A stretch of 64,000 bases of DNA from PLanc-01 sp035342095 (GTDB lineage Bacteria > Planctomycetota > Phycisphaerae > Sedimentisphaerales > Anaerobacaceae), in contig DAOQWL010000005.1 of assembly GCA_035342095.1 (NCBI GenBank), forward strand, positions 57,686 through 121,685, read 5' to 3'. The position numbers were made by a program, and so were the translations under genes. Of this stretch, positions 24,623-33,572 are shown piece by piece (the stretch's first letter is position 1; each line of letters starts with the position of its first letter). Under the pieces are notes generated by a model. It saw nothing but the letters and a program-made list of their open reading frames with translations, was not told the origin of the DNA and did no database searches.

Positions 24623-26353
24623 ATGGACAACGCCGCGATCAGTACAATCTTCAGCCAGATGGCCGATGTGATGGAGATCCTCGGCGAGGACCGATTCCGC
24701 ATCAACAGCTACCGCACGGTCGCACGCGTCCTCAGCGAGATGCCCGCCGACGTGGCGACCTTGCTCGAAAACGGGGAACTGGCCGAGACCCCAGGGATCG
24801 GCAATTCCTCGCTGGCCAAGATCGAGGAATTCGTCAAGACGGGTTCCATCCAGGCCCATCGCGAGCTACTGACCAGAATCCCGCCCTCCCTGCTCGAACT
24901 GCTCGAGATCCCCGGCGTCGGGCCCAAGACGGTCAAGGCATTCTACCACGAGCTGCGCATCCGCAGCCTGGACGACCTGCGAAAGGCCCTCGACGAGGGT
25001 CTCGTCGAGACGCTGCCTGGATTCGGACCCAGGAAAGCGGACGCAATCCGCAAAGGCATCGAGTTCCTCGCACAGGCCGCCGGGCGGATCCGACTGGACC
25101 AGGCGATGGCTGCGGCGGAGGCCGTGACCACCTATCTCAAGCAGCTTCCAGGCGTAGACACGGTGCAGACGGCAGGCTCGCTCCGCCGTCGGGCGGAGAC
25201 CATCGGCGACGTAGATATCCTCGTCGGCAGCGCGTCGAACGAGGGAATCCTCCAATCCTTCACGAAAGCCCCCTTTGTCGAACGTGTCCTCGGCGTCGGA
25301 GAGACGAAGGCGTCTGTGCTGCTCCGCACGGACGCGGCGCCCGTGCAGGTCGATGTGCGCGTGGTGCCGCCGGAGAGCTTCGGAGCTGCGGCTCAGTACT
25401 TCACCGGCTCGAAGGCCCACAACGTCCGCCTCCGCGAAATCGCAGTGAGGGCCGGGCTCAAGCTCAACGAGTACGGCCTGTTCAGGGACGAGGAGCGGAT
25501 CGCCGGGGCAACCGAAGAGGAGATCTATGCCCAACTCGGCTTGGATTACGTGGAACCCTTGTTGCGGGAAGACCGCGGCGAGGTCGAGGCTGCCAGGAAG
25601 CACGCCCTGCCGGAACTCGTCCGGCTCCAGGACATCCGCGGCGACTTCCACACCCACACCAATGCCACGGACGGCGCCGCCACCATCGAAGAGATGGCCC
25701 AGGCCGCGAAATCGCTCGGCTACGAGTTTCTCTGCATCACGGACCACTCGCAGTCCACGATCATCGCCAATGGCCAGTCGCCCGAACGTCTGGCCCGACA
25801 GATCGAGCAAATCCACAGGATCAACGCGAAGCTCAAGGGAATCACGATCCTGGCGGGCGCGGAGGTGGACATCCTCGCGGAGGGCCGGCTGGACTTCGAG
25901 AACGAGTTGCTGGCCGACCTGGATTGGGTCGTCGCCTCGGTCCATTCGGCGCTGGGCGGGACCCGCGAACGGGTCACTCTGCGAGCGCTCAAGGCCATGG
26001 ACAACCCCTACGTCTCGTGCATCGGCCATCCCACCGGGCGACTCATCGGCCGGCGAGAGGCGATGGACCTGGACATGGCCGCGGTGATCGAGCACGCGGC
26101 CCGGACGGGCACCGCTCTGGAAGTGAACTGCGACCCCATGCGTCTGGACCTCAGGGATATCCATTGCCGAATGGCGGTCGAGGCCGGCGTCAAGCTCGCC
26201 CTGGGCACCGACGCCCACAGCCCGGGGAGCCTGTCGCTCATGCCGTTCGGCGTCGCCACCGCCGGACGCGGCTGGGCCACGAAAGCCGACCTCCTCAACA
26301 CCCTCTCCGTCGCCAAGGTCAAGTCCTGGATCCGGTCGAAACGACCGCGATGA
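24623..26353 (+). CDS. polX: PolX-type DNA polymerase/3'-5' exonuclease with PHP domain
   Basis: 576 residues, the usual length of bacterial PolX. Residues 1-75 are the 8-kDa-like domain with an HhH (TPGIGNSSLAKIEEF), and a second HhH is LLEIPGVGPKTVKAF. The polymerase domain has the nucleotidyltransferase signature GSLRRRAETIGDVDILV near residue 180 and VDVRVVPPESFGAAAQYFTG. The C-terminal PHP domain (from about 335) has its metal ligands in order: GDFHTHTNATDG, ITDHSQS, GAEVDIL, VASVHSA, IGHPTGR and GTDAHSP. The enzyme fills short gaps in base-excision repair. It lies 16 bp after the membrane fusion gene but may have its own promoter. Confidence 0.95.
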   Translation: MDNAAISTIFSQMADVMEILGEDRFRINSYRTVARVLSEMPADVATLLENGELAETPGIGNSSLAKIEEFVKTGSIQAHRELLTRIPPSLLELLEIPGVGPKTVKAFYHELRIRSLDDLRKALDEGLVETLPGFGPRKADAIRKGIEFLAQAAGRIRLDQAMAAAEAVTTYLKQLPGVDTVQTAGSLRRRAETIGDVDILVGSASNEGILQSFTKAPFVERVLGVGETKASVLLRTDAAPVQVDVRVVPPESFGAAAQYFTGSKAHNVRLREIAVRAGLKLNEYGLFRDEERIAGATEEEIYAQLGLDYVEPLLREDRGEVEAARKHALPELVRLQDIRGDFHTHTNATDGAATIEEMAQAAKSLGYEFLCITDHSQSTIIANGQSPERLARQIEQIHRINAKLKGITILAGAEVDILAEGRLDFENELLADLDWVVASVHSALGGTRERVTLRALKAMDNPYVSCIGHPTGRLIGRREAMDLDMAAVIEHAARTGTALEVNCDPMRLDLRDIHCRMAVEAGVKLALGTDAHSPGSLSLMPFGVATAGRGWATKADLLNTLSVAKVKSWIRSKRPR

Positions 26354-26393
26354 ATCGAGTCCGCGATCGTCGAGGCGCGAAACCAACAGGCGT

Positions 26394-27332
26394 CTACTCG
26401 GGTTTTCGTCGCTCGATTCGCCGATTCAGCGCCTTCCAGGTCGCAACGCCAAGGGCGACCATGGCGACGCAGAACAGGAAGTAGGAGACGGGCCAGGGAA
26501 TTCCCTGCGTCATGACCGAGAACTCGGACATCCCACCGATGCTGGCGATCAGATTCAGCGGCAAGAACACCACGTTGATGATCGTCAGGTTCTTGAGCAG
26601 GACGTTCATGTTGTTGTTGACGATGTTCCCTCGCGCATCCATCAGGCCCGTCATGACGGACGCGTATATCTCCGCTTGTCGCTGGCACTGACGATTGTCG
26701 ATGGCCAGGTCCTCGAGAAGCTCGATTTCCTCGGAGGTGAAGCTCAACTTCGGAGCCAGGTTCTGCAAACGCGTGAGAACCCCGGCATTGGCCTCCAATG
26801 CGTTGATGTAGTAGATCAGGCTCTCGCTGAGCGCGAACATCTGGAGGAACACCTCATTCTCCATCGACTTGCTCAGTCGAACCTCGGCCTCTCGCGATAC
26901 CTGCTTGATGGCGCGCAGGTGTCCAAGGTAGTGATTCACAGAGCCCTGCAAATGCCGAAGGAACAGCTCGTTGAGCGAACGGTAGGGTCGCATCTTGCGA
27001 TCCTCGAAGAGAGGCGCCTCGTCCGGCTGGACGACCACCATCCGATCGCGTTCGAGAAAGATCCCGATGGAACCGACCTCAAAACTCGCGGCCTCCTGAA
27101 AAGAGAAGTGCTTGGGACGTTTCCATACGATGAAGAGACGTTCCCCTTCCACGTCCAAGCGAGAGACCTCTTCGGAATCGAGGGCGGAAGCCAGGTCGTG
27201 CTCGTCCACCCTCCAGCCACTGACTAGTTCTTCCTTCTCGGCGGGAGCAGGGTTGGTATAGATATCGATCCGCTGCGTTCCCTCGGCGCCTTCTCTCAAC
27301 TGTCCATCCACCAACACGTAACACTTGTGCAT
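26394..27332 (-). CDS. CorA-family divalent-cation transporter with a GMS variant of the pore motif
   Basis: 312 residues from ATG 27332, with AAAGGAG 7 bases upstream. The N-terminal cytoplasmic domain ends in the long stalk helix (residues 120-245). Two C-terminal membrane helices follow: NLTIINVVFLPLNLIASIGG and PVSYFLFCVAMVALGVATWK. The pore signature, normally G-M-N, is here GGMSEF. The variant recurs in a CorA-like branch as far as I recall, so transport may be of Mg, Co, Zn or another ion. The protein ends in a basic tail (RRIERRKPE). It is convergent with polX. Confidence 0.82.
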   Translation of the reverse strand: MHKCYVLVDGQLREGAEGTQRIDIYTNPAPAEKEELVSGWRVDEHDLASALDSEEVSRLDVEGERLFIVWKRPKHFSFQEAASFEVGSIGIFLERDRMVVVQPDEAPLFEDRKMRPYRSLNELFLRHLQGSVNHYLGHLRAIKQVSREAEVRLSKSMENEVFLQMFALSESLIYYINALEANAGVLTRLQNLAPKLSFTSEEIELLEDLAIDNRQCQRQAEIYASVMTGLMDARGNIVNNNMNVLLKNLTIINVVFLPLNLIASIGGMSEFSVMTQGIPWPVSYFLFCVAMVALGVATWKALNRRIERRKPE

Positions 27333-27436
27333 CTGCGTACTCCTTTGGATCCGAAAGAGCCGGACGAGAACACAGGGCGCGCCGCCAGACCTGAAGCTGC
27401 CCAGCCACCGTGATAGGACTGAATTTCACGTCGGCT

Positions 27437-27445
27437 CTTATACCA
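27437..27445 (-). promoter_or_regulatory. Extended -10 promoter of the CorA-like gene
   Basis: Minus strand TGGTATAAG (27445-27437), with a weak -35 TGGCGT 17 bp upstream (27465-27460). It lies in the 264-bp divergent gap before ATG 27332. For the opposite direction, TATGAT at 27544-27549 is the only -10-like site before the acyl-CoA synthetase gene. Confidence 0.4.
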
Positions 27446-27596
27446 CCGGGCACCCAGGCACGCCAGTCGATTTGCCGGGCGCCTGGTTCCAGAGCGTGTG
27501 GGCAGATCGACGATTTTCCACTTCCCTCCTGGGAGTTTCTTTCTATGATATGAGCGATGCGCATGCTGTGACTGCGGATCAACTGGAGTTGACAAC

Positions 27597-29402
27597 ATGG
27601 AGATGGCCCCGACGTATCAGAATCTGATCGAACTGTTCAACCGGTCCCTGGCCAGGGTGACTGTCCCCGACAAGACGTGCGTGGAGGTGATCCGAGGCGA
27701 CCGGCACGATACGCTGACATTCGCCCAGTTGCGAGCGCAGGCCGAGAGCTTCGCGACCTGGTTGTCGCTCGAGTCGGGCCTGGACCGAGGCGACAAGGTC
27801 GCGATCGTGAGCAAGAACCGAGCCGATTGGGACACCGCCTTCTGGGGCGAGATCCTGGCGGGGATGGTCCCGGTCCTGATCGATCCGGAGCGGGGTCCGC
27901 ACGGCGTCATGACCCATCTGGAGGCAACGGATTGCCGGGCGTTGATCCTGGCCGACGACTATGGCGAGGAGGACTCCCGGCGGGAACTGGCCGATTTCTG
28001 CCATGCGAAGAGCCTCCGCCTCCTGATCCTGACGGGCAAGCCGCTCTGCGACCGCACGGCTCCCGACCCCGGGACGCTCGCGAGAATTGCGCGGGAGGTC
28101 GGAGAGAACGACACCGCCGTGATCCTGTGTACCTCCGGAACGACAGGCGATCCCCGCGAGGTGGAACTGACTCATGCCAACCTCATCGCGAATCTCCAGG
28201 GCTCGATCCGCAAGGTGGACCTGACGGAGGCGGACGTCCTCGGGCACATCCTGCCGCCCCATCACTCGTTCGGCATGACCGTCGGCAAGCTCCTGGCCCT
28301 CCTGGCCGGCGCGACAAATATCTACACAAACAGATATCGCGAGGTCGCGGATCTGATTCGCGACCGGAACATCACGATCTTCATCGCCATCCCCGCCCTG
28401 TACACCACGCTGGCCAAGAAACTCGAAGACGGGATCAACAAGCAGATGAAACAAAGCCGTCTGGTCAGGCTGCTCGATCGCTATGCGCCCTGGTACGTCG
28501 GTCGGAAGCTCCGCAGGAAGCTCGGCTGGACGAAGGTGCGGTTCTTCCTGTCGGGGGCGGCGCCCATGCCCCGCTGGGTGCTGGAGAGCCTCTGGCGGCG
28601 GGGGTTCAAGATGTACGAGGGGTACGGCACGACGGAGAACTCCCCCGTCTACGGTTTCAACGAGCGGATCGACCGGATCGGCTCGGTGGGCCAGCCGATC
28701 AGCACGTTGGCCACCAAGATCGTCGATGAGAACAACCAGACGCTCCCGGCGCGTCAGAAGGGCGAGATCTGCCTGGGCGGACCCTGCATCGCCAGGGGAT
28801 ACTACAGGAACCCCAAGGCCACCGAGGCCGTCATCGACGTGGACGAACAAGGCGTCCGATGGCTCCACACCGGCGACCTCGGCTACCTCGACGAGGAAGG
28901 CAATCTCTACATCACCGGCCGTAAGAAGTACCTCATCATCCTGCCCGGCGGCAAGAACGTCAACCCCGAACGGATCGAGACCGCGCTCTCGGAGGCGCAG
29001 TTCGTCAAGGACATCCTGGTTGTCCCGAGTCGGCGGGAGGAGAGCAGCGGCCTGATGGAGGAGTCCGTCCGCGCCCTCGTCCAGCCCGCGTGGGAGGCCG
29101 TCGAGAGTCACACCGGTCGCCCCCGGCACGAACTGCTCGCCCAGCCGCAATTCGTGAAGAATCTGATTTGGGAGAGCATCCGCGACTGCCAACAGCGGAA
29201 CAAGCACCTCTCCAGCTTCGAGAAGATCGCCGCCCACAACATCGAGATCCACGCCGAAGATTTCCTCAAAACCTCTACCGGCAAGGTCAAACGAGACCAC
29301 TACATCAACCTCGAACACCTGGAGGCCAAGCACACCCGGATCGTCGAGTATGTGGCATCGCGGACTGCAAAGAAGCCGGCCCACGATCCCGCGGAGGCCT
29401 GA
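27597..29402 (+). CDS. AMP-forming long-chain acyl-CoA synthetase (ANL superfamily)
   Basis: 601 residues from ATG 27597 (GGAG 8 bases upstream). The adenylation core motifs occur in order: ILCTSGTTGDPREVELTH (the P-loop near residue 180), YEGYGTTENSPVYG (A5), WLHTGDLGYLDEEGNLYITG (A7), and the catalytic lysine in LKTSTGKVKRDHYI (A10). It should activate a fatty acid to acyl-adenylate and then to acyl-CoA. There is no carrier domain and no membrane segment. A charged C-terminal stretch of about 25 residues runs to the end, and a repeat element lies directly after the stop. Confidence 0.93.
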   Translation: MEMAPTYQNLIELFNRSLARVTVPDKTCVEVIRGDRHDTLTFAQLRAQAESFATWLSLESGLDRGDKVAIVSKNRADWDTAFWGEILAGMVPVLIDPERGPHGVMTHLEATDCRALILADDYGEEDSRRELADFCHAKSLRLLILTGKPLCDRTAPDPGTLARIAREVGENDTAVILCTSGTTGDPREVELTHANLIANLQGSIRKVDLTEADVLGHILPPHHSFGMTVGKLLALLAGATNIYTNRYREVADLIRDRNITIFIAIPALYTTLAKKLEDGINKQMKQSRLVRLLDRYAPWYVGRKLRRKLGWTKVRFFLSGAAPMPRWVLESLWRRGFKMYEGYGTTENSPVYGFNERIDRIGSVGQPISTLATKIVDENNQTLPARQKGEICLGGPCIARGYYRNPKATEAVIDVDEQGVRWLHTGDLGYLDEEGNLYITGRKKYLIILPGGKNVNPERIETALSEAQFVKDILVVPSRREESSGLMEESVRALVQPAWEAVESHTGRPRHELLAQPQFVKNLIWESIRDCQQRNKHLSSFEKIAAHNIEIHAEDFLKTSTGKVKRDHYINLEHLEAKHTRIVEYVASRTAKKPAHDPAEA

Positions 29403-29403
29403 A

Positions 29404-29563
29404 CGGAAATTCAAAGCTCGAAGCTCGAAATCCGAAACAAGCACGAATTCTCAAAACCGGAAATCCAAAACAGCTCGCGCGGCGGCGCGACGACGTTTCT
29501 GTCATTTGGGCTTTGAATTTGTCTCGGATTTCGAATTTCGTGCTTCGTGCTTCCTGCGGAGCA
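29404..29563. repeat. Dispersed-type imperfect inverted repeat (MITE/REP-like)
   Basis: Two opposing arms flank a GC-rich centre (about 29471-29500). The left arm contains AAGCTCGAAATCCGAAACAA. Read on the minus strand, the right arm contains GAAGCACGAAATTCGAAATC then CGAGACAAATTC. The A/T-rich, CGAAAT-repeating arms contrast with the flanking coding GC content. Sequences of this flavour occur as dispersed repeats in Planctomycetes, as far as I recall. It sits between two convergent genes, and the right arm supplies the last codons of the minus-strand gene. Confidence 0.6.
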
Positions 29564-30977
29564 GACGGAGGATGTCCCAGTAGGCCCCGCGGGCGCCCGC
29601 TGCTATCGCATCAGCGAGTTCCGTGTTGTCGTTGTAGTTGTGGTCGGTGGCCTCGGCGTTCGGCTGCTCGGCCGTCGGCTCGAAGAACCGCTCATCGCCC
29701 GCGATCAGGTCCTTGACGAGCCGGGCAGGCTCCGGGCCCAATCCCGGCGAAATGTAGAACGTGGGCCGGAAGAAATCGACCTGGCCGGTGTACTTGCGCC
29801 GCAGACCGGGATTCGTTTCGAGAGGCCCTTCCGCGTTCACGGCGTCCACCATCCCGGTGCCCGGATAGATGCGAATGCCCATCGACGTTCCCGCACAAGC
29901 GGGATCGATCCGCTTGATGAACTCGATCGTCTCCGCGGCGGTCTCGGGAGTCTCGCCCGGCCCGCCCAGGAGCAGATCGATCATCGCCTTCATCCCGTTC
30001 TCGCGACACAGGCGGACAGCATTTGCCAAGTCCTCGCTGCGATGCGGCTGGCGATATGTCTGGAGCATCCTCTCGCTGGCGGAGTCGCCGGTGAAGTTGA
30101 TGCCGACGCAGCCGGCCTTTCGCATGGCCGCCGCCATCTCTGCATCGAACGGCGTCACCGCCAGGTACGCGTACCATCGCACCCGCTCCCCCAGCAACCG
30201 GCGGTTCAACTCCTCGCAGACCGCCATCGCGTGACCTCGCGGAATGTTGAACTCGGCGTCGCACGTATGGAGCACATCCACACACTGCGACAGGAGCGAC
30301 TCGATCTCGTCGGCGATCTCGACGGGCTTTCGCGACCTCGGCGCCACCCCTTTCGACAGCGGGTCCGCGCAGTAGATGCACTGGCGATTGCAGCCTCGCT
30401 TGGTCTCGAAGCCGCACTGGCCGCCCTTCGCGAAGTAAGTCGCGTTGTCGATGAGGTTCCGTCGTACAGGCAGCGAAAGATCCGCAGGCCAGGCAGGCTC
30501 ATTGCAGCGAACCTGCCCAGCGCTCCACCAGAGGAGTCCCGGGACCCTGCCGAAATCACGACCGTTCTGCAACTGTCGATAGAGGGCGACCGTGGCTGCC
30601 TCCCCGTCGCCGCGAATGCCGAACTCGACTCCAGTGAACTCGACGACTTGCCGGGCGAAGACGGAGAACCCGACGCCGCCGACCACGATCGGCGCGTCGC
30701 TGAGCGTGCGAATGTCCCGTACGAGCTGAGCCAGTCCTAGCACGAACCACTGTGCACTCGGCCAGAAGCAGTCGTCCACGTTGCGGAACGACAGCCCGAT
30801 CAGCGTGGAACTGCAACGGGCGAAGTGCTCGCGGAGCGAGGTCTCCGGGTCGCCACACAAAGCCAGATCGAGGATGCTCACGTCGATCCCGGCCCGAACC
30901 GCCGCCTCGGCCACGTACTCCAGGCCAATCGGCGCAATGGGCGGCACCATTCGATTCGTATTGATGAGGGTCAGCAT
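29502..30977 (-). CDS. Cobalamin-binding-type radical SAM protein
   Basis: 491 residues from ATG 30977; the frame stays open upstream but without family similarity. Residues 1-130 form a B12-binding-like Rossmann domain (NTNRMVPPIAPIGLEYVAEA, then DAPIVVGGVGFSVFA), though the usual D-x-H-x-x-G cobalamin motif is not evident. The radical SAM core starts with ETKRGCNRQCIYCADP (Cys196, Cys200, Cys203) and continues with MIDLLLGGPGETPETAAETI. It resembles B12-dependent methylases and the MiaB-like TIM barrels. The last 16 residues (KHEARNSKSETNSKPK) are encoded by the adjacent repeat. It follows tatC by 85 bp on the same strand. Confidence 0.85.
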   Translation of the reverse strand: MLTLINTNRMVPPIAPIGLEYVAEAAVRAGIDVSILDLALCGDPETSLREHFARCSSTLIGLSFRNVDDCFWPSAQWFVLGLAQLVRDIRTLSDAPIVVGGVGFSVFARQVVEFTGVEFGIRGDGEAATVALYRQLQNGRDFGRVPGLLWWSAGQVRCNEPAWPADLSLPVRRNLIDNATYFAKGGQCGFETKRGCNRQCIYCADPLSKGVAPRSRKPVEIADEIESLLSQCVDVLHTCDAEFNIPRGHAMAVCEELNRRLLGERVRWYAYLAVTPFDAEMAAAMRKAGCVGINFTGDSASERMLQTYRQPHRSEDLANAVRLCRENGMKAMIDLLLGGPGETPETAAETIEFIKRIDPACAGTSMGIRIYPGTGMVDAVNAEGPLETNPGLRRKYTGQVDFFRPTFYISPGLGPEPARLVKDLIAGDERFFEPTAEQPNAEATDHNYNDNTELADAIAAGARGAYWDILRLLRRKHEARNSKSETNSKPK

Positions 30978-31062
30978 GAGTCGATATGATAGCCACACCC
31001 AACCCCCGCTGCAAACGTATTCGAGAGCACGAGGCCCCAAGCCGCGCCTGCAACAGCCGACT

Positions 31063-32052
31063 TCATCCCGACGTGGTTTCCGCCATCTTCTCCTTGGCCT
31101 TCTTCTCGGCAAAGAGGGCCAGGACGATGCCCAGCTCATAGAGGGCATAGAGCGGGATGGCGAGCGAGATCTGCGAAACGACATCGGGAGGTGTGGCTAT
31201 GGCCGCGACGATGAATATGCCCAGAATCACATACGTCCGGACGCGACGCAGCGTCGCAATCGAGACCAGACCCGTTCGGACCAGAATGAAGATCGCGATC
31301 GGCGTCTGGAATGCGATGCCAAAGACGAGCATCAAGACCGTAACGAAGGAGATGTATCGCTGGAGTGTCCAGTTGCTTGCCGTACCCACGATGTCGCCGA
31401 ACTTCAGGAAGAACCCGAGCGTCAGGGGTGCTATGACAAAGAGAAAGAACATCGCGCCGATAACAAACAGGGCCGTGGAGAAGGGGATAGCTGTGTGGAC
31501 GTACTTTCGCTCAGCGGGGTACAGACCCACTGCCACGAACATCCAGATCTGATAGAACACCCACGGCGACGTGAGGATCAGGCCTGCGATGAACGACACC
31601 TTCATGTAGGCGACGAACGCCTCGGCCGGGGCCAGCGTCTGAAGACGAGCAAAGGTTGGAAGCTCATGGTTGCCCGCCGCAGCTCGTGTCTCCTTGATCC
31701 AGGCCTCGACTGCATCGAGAGAAACCTTGCGGAAGAACTCGACTCGACTCGGATCGAGTTGTGGCGCGTTGGGATCGAGGTTGGCAGTCAGAGTCCGGAA
31801 GAACACCTCTGTGAACGCGGTCATCTCGGACTTGATCCGCGGCGTTTCCTCCCCCTCGAGCCACTTGCCCATTGCCTTGACGTACGGCCGCTCAATGAAG
31901 CTCAGAATGTGCGTACCGAAGACCATGCTCACGACGGCCCCGATGGCCAGGCCGAGAATCGCCAGGATCAGGCGGGCGCGGAGCTCCTCCAGGTGGTCGC
32001 CCAGGGACATCGTGCATTGGCTGGGATCGAGGTTCTTCCTGATCTTTACCAT
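31063..32052 (-). CDS. tatC: Sec-independent protein translocase TatC with an enlarged first periplasmic loop
   Basis: 329 residues with six membrane helices, against 258 in E. coli. The N-terminal signature is SLGDHLEELRARLILAILG (E-L-R motif). The second-helix region LQTLAPAEAFVAYMKVSFIA and the SPWVFYQIWMFVAVGLYPAE signature around P and E are intact. The extra length is an insertion of about 65 residues at 68-136, in the first periplasmic loop, rich in charged residues (ANLDPNAPQLDPSRVEFFRK). TatC recognises twin-arginine signals at the membrane. It is 39 bp downstream of tatA in the same operon. Confidence 0.94.
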   Translation of the reverse strand: MVKIRKNLDPSQCTMSLGDHLEELRARLILAILGLAIGAVVSMVFGTHILSFIERPYVKAMGKWLEGEETPRIKSEMTAFTEVFFRTLTANLDPNAPQLDPSRVEFFRKVSLDAVEAWIKETRAAAGNHELPTFARLQTLAPAEAFVAYMKVSFIAGLILTSPWVFYQIWMFVAVGLYPAERKYVHTAIPFSTALFVIGAMFFLFVIAPLTLGFFLKFGDIVGTASNWTLQRYISFVTVLMLVFGIAFQTPIAIFILVRTGLVSIATLRRVRTYVILGIFIVAAIATPPDVVSQISLAIPLYALYELGIVLALFAEKKAKEKMAETTSG

Positions 32053-32091
32053 GTCGCGGACACAATCGAGACGGGACGGACTTACGGGTAG

Positions 32092-32346
32092 TTAACGCGA
32101 ACTCGAATCCTTCGTGCCGGAGGACGCAGCATCATCGCTGGCCTTCTTCACGTCATCCACGAGTTCGTCCGTCGATTCCTTGGCCTCGTTGATGCCCTTC
32201 TTGAATTCCGTCAGGCTCTTGCCCACGCTGCGAGCCAGCTCGGGCAGGCGCTTGCCGAAAATCAGCAGCGCGATGACCAGGATCACCAGCCATTCGGTGT
32301 GGCCCGGCATACTGATAAACGCCAACGTATGTACCGACTGAATCAT
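32092..32346 (-). CDS. tatA: Sec-independent translocase TatA/E-like subunit
   Basis: 84 residues. ATG 32346 is chosen because AAGGAG lies 6 bases upstream; an ATG two codons earlier abuts that site. The hydrophobic helix HTEWLVILVIALLIFGKRLP includes the FG hinge, and an amphipathic helix (LARSVGKSLTEFKKGINEAK) plus an acidic, serine-rich tail follow, as in TatA. It oligomerises to form the transport pore together with TatC, encoded just downstream. No tatB is visible here; minimal TatA-TatC systems are common. Confidence 0.92.
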   Translation of the reverse strand: MIQSVHTLAFISMPGHTEWLVILVIALLIFGKRLPELARSVGKSLTEFKKGINEAKESTDELVDDVKKASDDAASSGTKDSSSR

Positions 32347-32476
32347 TGCCATCTCCTTGAGGCGGTTCGTCTGTCGAAACGCCAATACAGATCAATGTGT
32401 GGAGTCCACCTGGATTTTTCGCCCCCGCTGTGTAGCGTCTTCGCGACGCCCTTACAGACGCATTGCATTGAGAGGC

Positions 32477-32505
32477 AGTATACCGGTCCGATGGGGTCCC
32501 GTCAA
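32477..32505 (-). promoter_or_regulatory. Sigma70 promoter of the tatA-tatC operon
   Basis: Minus strand TTGACG (32505-32500), a 17-bp spacer and TATACT (32482-32477). The leader to ATG 32346 would be about 124 nt. Confidence 0.6.
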
Positions 32506-33013
32506 CACAAAAAACAGCCCCACCCTCCGCGCTCCGCGCGTCTGTGTGATCTTCCGGGCATCAAAGCCCCTCCGATCCGGATCTGTCCTGTGCACAGGCA
32601 GTCCGTTTGTAGTGACGCCGTGAGGCGTTATCTTCCTCGGCCCAGAGGATATGCCCTTACGGGCACACTACAAGCAGGGCGTCGCTTGTCATCACCAGCC
32701 CATGGCCAGCTTCTTTTCACAGACCCCTGCCTCCGGCGTTCCGCCCTGCGGCCGGCGCCATGCCGGCGGCTCTGCACCGGCCGTCCGAGATCGGGTCCGA
32801 TATTCGCATCCTCCCGGGGTTGAACCGACCACGTCGCCTCGGTTCGGACCCCGGAAATCGGGCTTTTGCCCGCCGCCCAGATCGACCCACGACAGACTCG
32901 CCTGTCAAATGCCGATGAACGTGGCATCCACTGGTCGCGGCCTTGGGCGTCCATCCGTCCAGGCGAGATAGGCGGCCTGATGGCGAATACAGAAGGTGAG
33001 TGCGAGGAACGAC
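32506..33013. other. Gene-free stretch between tatA and the cysteine-cluster gene
   Basis: About 500 bp without a credible reading frame. It holds one 63-bp repeat (32609-32671) and GC-rich palindromic runs such as GGCCGGCGCCATGCCGGC (32750-32768). Codon structure is absent in all frames, and no other feature was recognised. Confidence 0.5.
32609..32671 (+). repeat. 63-bp palindromic repeat, copy 1
   Basis: Starts GTAGTG and ends CACTAC (terminal inverted repeats). Inside are two short hairpins, GACGCC-GTGA-GGCGTT and TGCCC-TTA-CGGGCA, around a variable centre. The same element lies inverted at 33573-33635 with the same length. The similarity extends a few bases beyond both ends. Confidence 0.75.
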
Positions 33014-33487
33014 ATGAGTGCGAAATGGAAGAAAGACCTGCATCGGGTCGCGAAGGAGCAAAGCCCCCTCGGGCTGTGCGAACAATGCGGCGTCTGTTGT
33101 GCTTTCATAAGCATTCCCCCGTTCCGAGAGGACGAGTTGGACCGGCTTCCGGCAGATCTCTGCGAGGTCGTGGAATGGTACACCCGCAACGACGCCGACC
33201 GCCCCAGGTCTCCCGTCCCGTGCTACTTCTACGACATGACCCGCCGCCTGTGCCTGATCCACGAGCACAAGCCGCAGAGTTGCAGGGACTTCGAGCCCGG
33301 CGGAGTGGCCTGCAGGAAGCAGAGGGGCGACCTGTTGGGGGCATTGAACCGCTACCACGACGCCACGAACCTGTGGGCCAGACACTACACCCGCGTCGTC
33401 GTCCCCGGCGAGCGAATCCAGGAGATGGGCGAGTTCCGACTGGACGACGAACTCGAGGAGAAGCTGCTCCCAAACACGGCCTCCTGA
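33014..33487 (+). CDS. YkgJ-family cysteine-cluster protein
   Basis: 157 residues from ATG 33014 (GAGG 6 bases upstream). The N-terminal cluster GLCEQCGVCCAFISIPPF and the later CYFYDMTRRLCLIHEHKPQS plus CRDFEPGGVAC give the cysteines of the zinc/iron-chelating CxxCxxCC family. Such small proteins may insert or carry an iron-sulfur cluster, but the role is not established. It is alone between two inverted copies of a 63-bp repeat. Confidence 0.8.
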   Translation: MSAKWKKDLHRVAKEQSPLGLCEQCGVCCAFISIPPFREDELDRLPADLCEVVEWYTRNDADRPRSPVPCYFYDMTRRLCLIHEHKPQSCRDFEPGGVACRKQRGDLLGALNRYHDATNLWARHYTRVVVPGERIQEMGEFRLDDELEEKLLPNTAS

Positions 33488-33572
33488 GGACGCCCCCCCC
33501 CCTGCGACCTCAAGCCCCCCCCTGTCACTCCTCGGGACAGGGTAATCGCATGCAAATTGGACCGAACGGCTT

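Noticed and set aside
29547..30740. Plus-strand ORF of 397 codons opposite the radical SAM gene
   Set aside because: Antisense to a gene with an intact C-x3-C-x2-C motif; no similarity.
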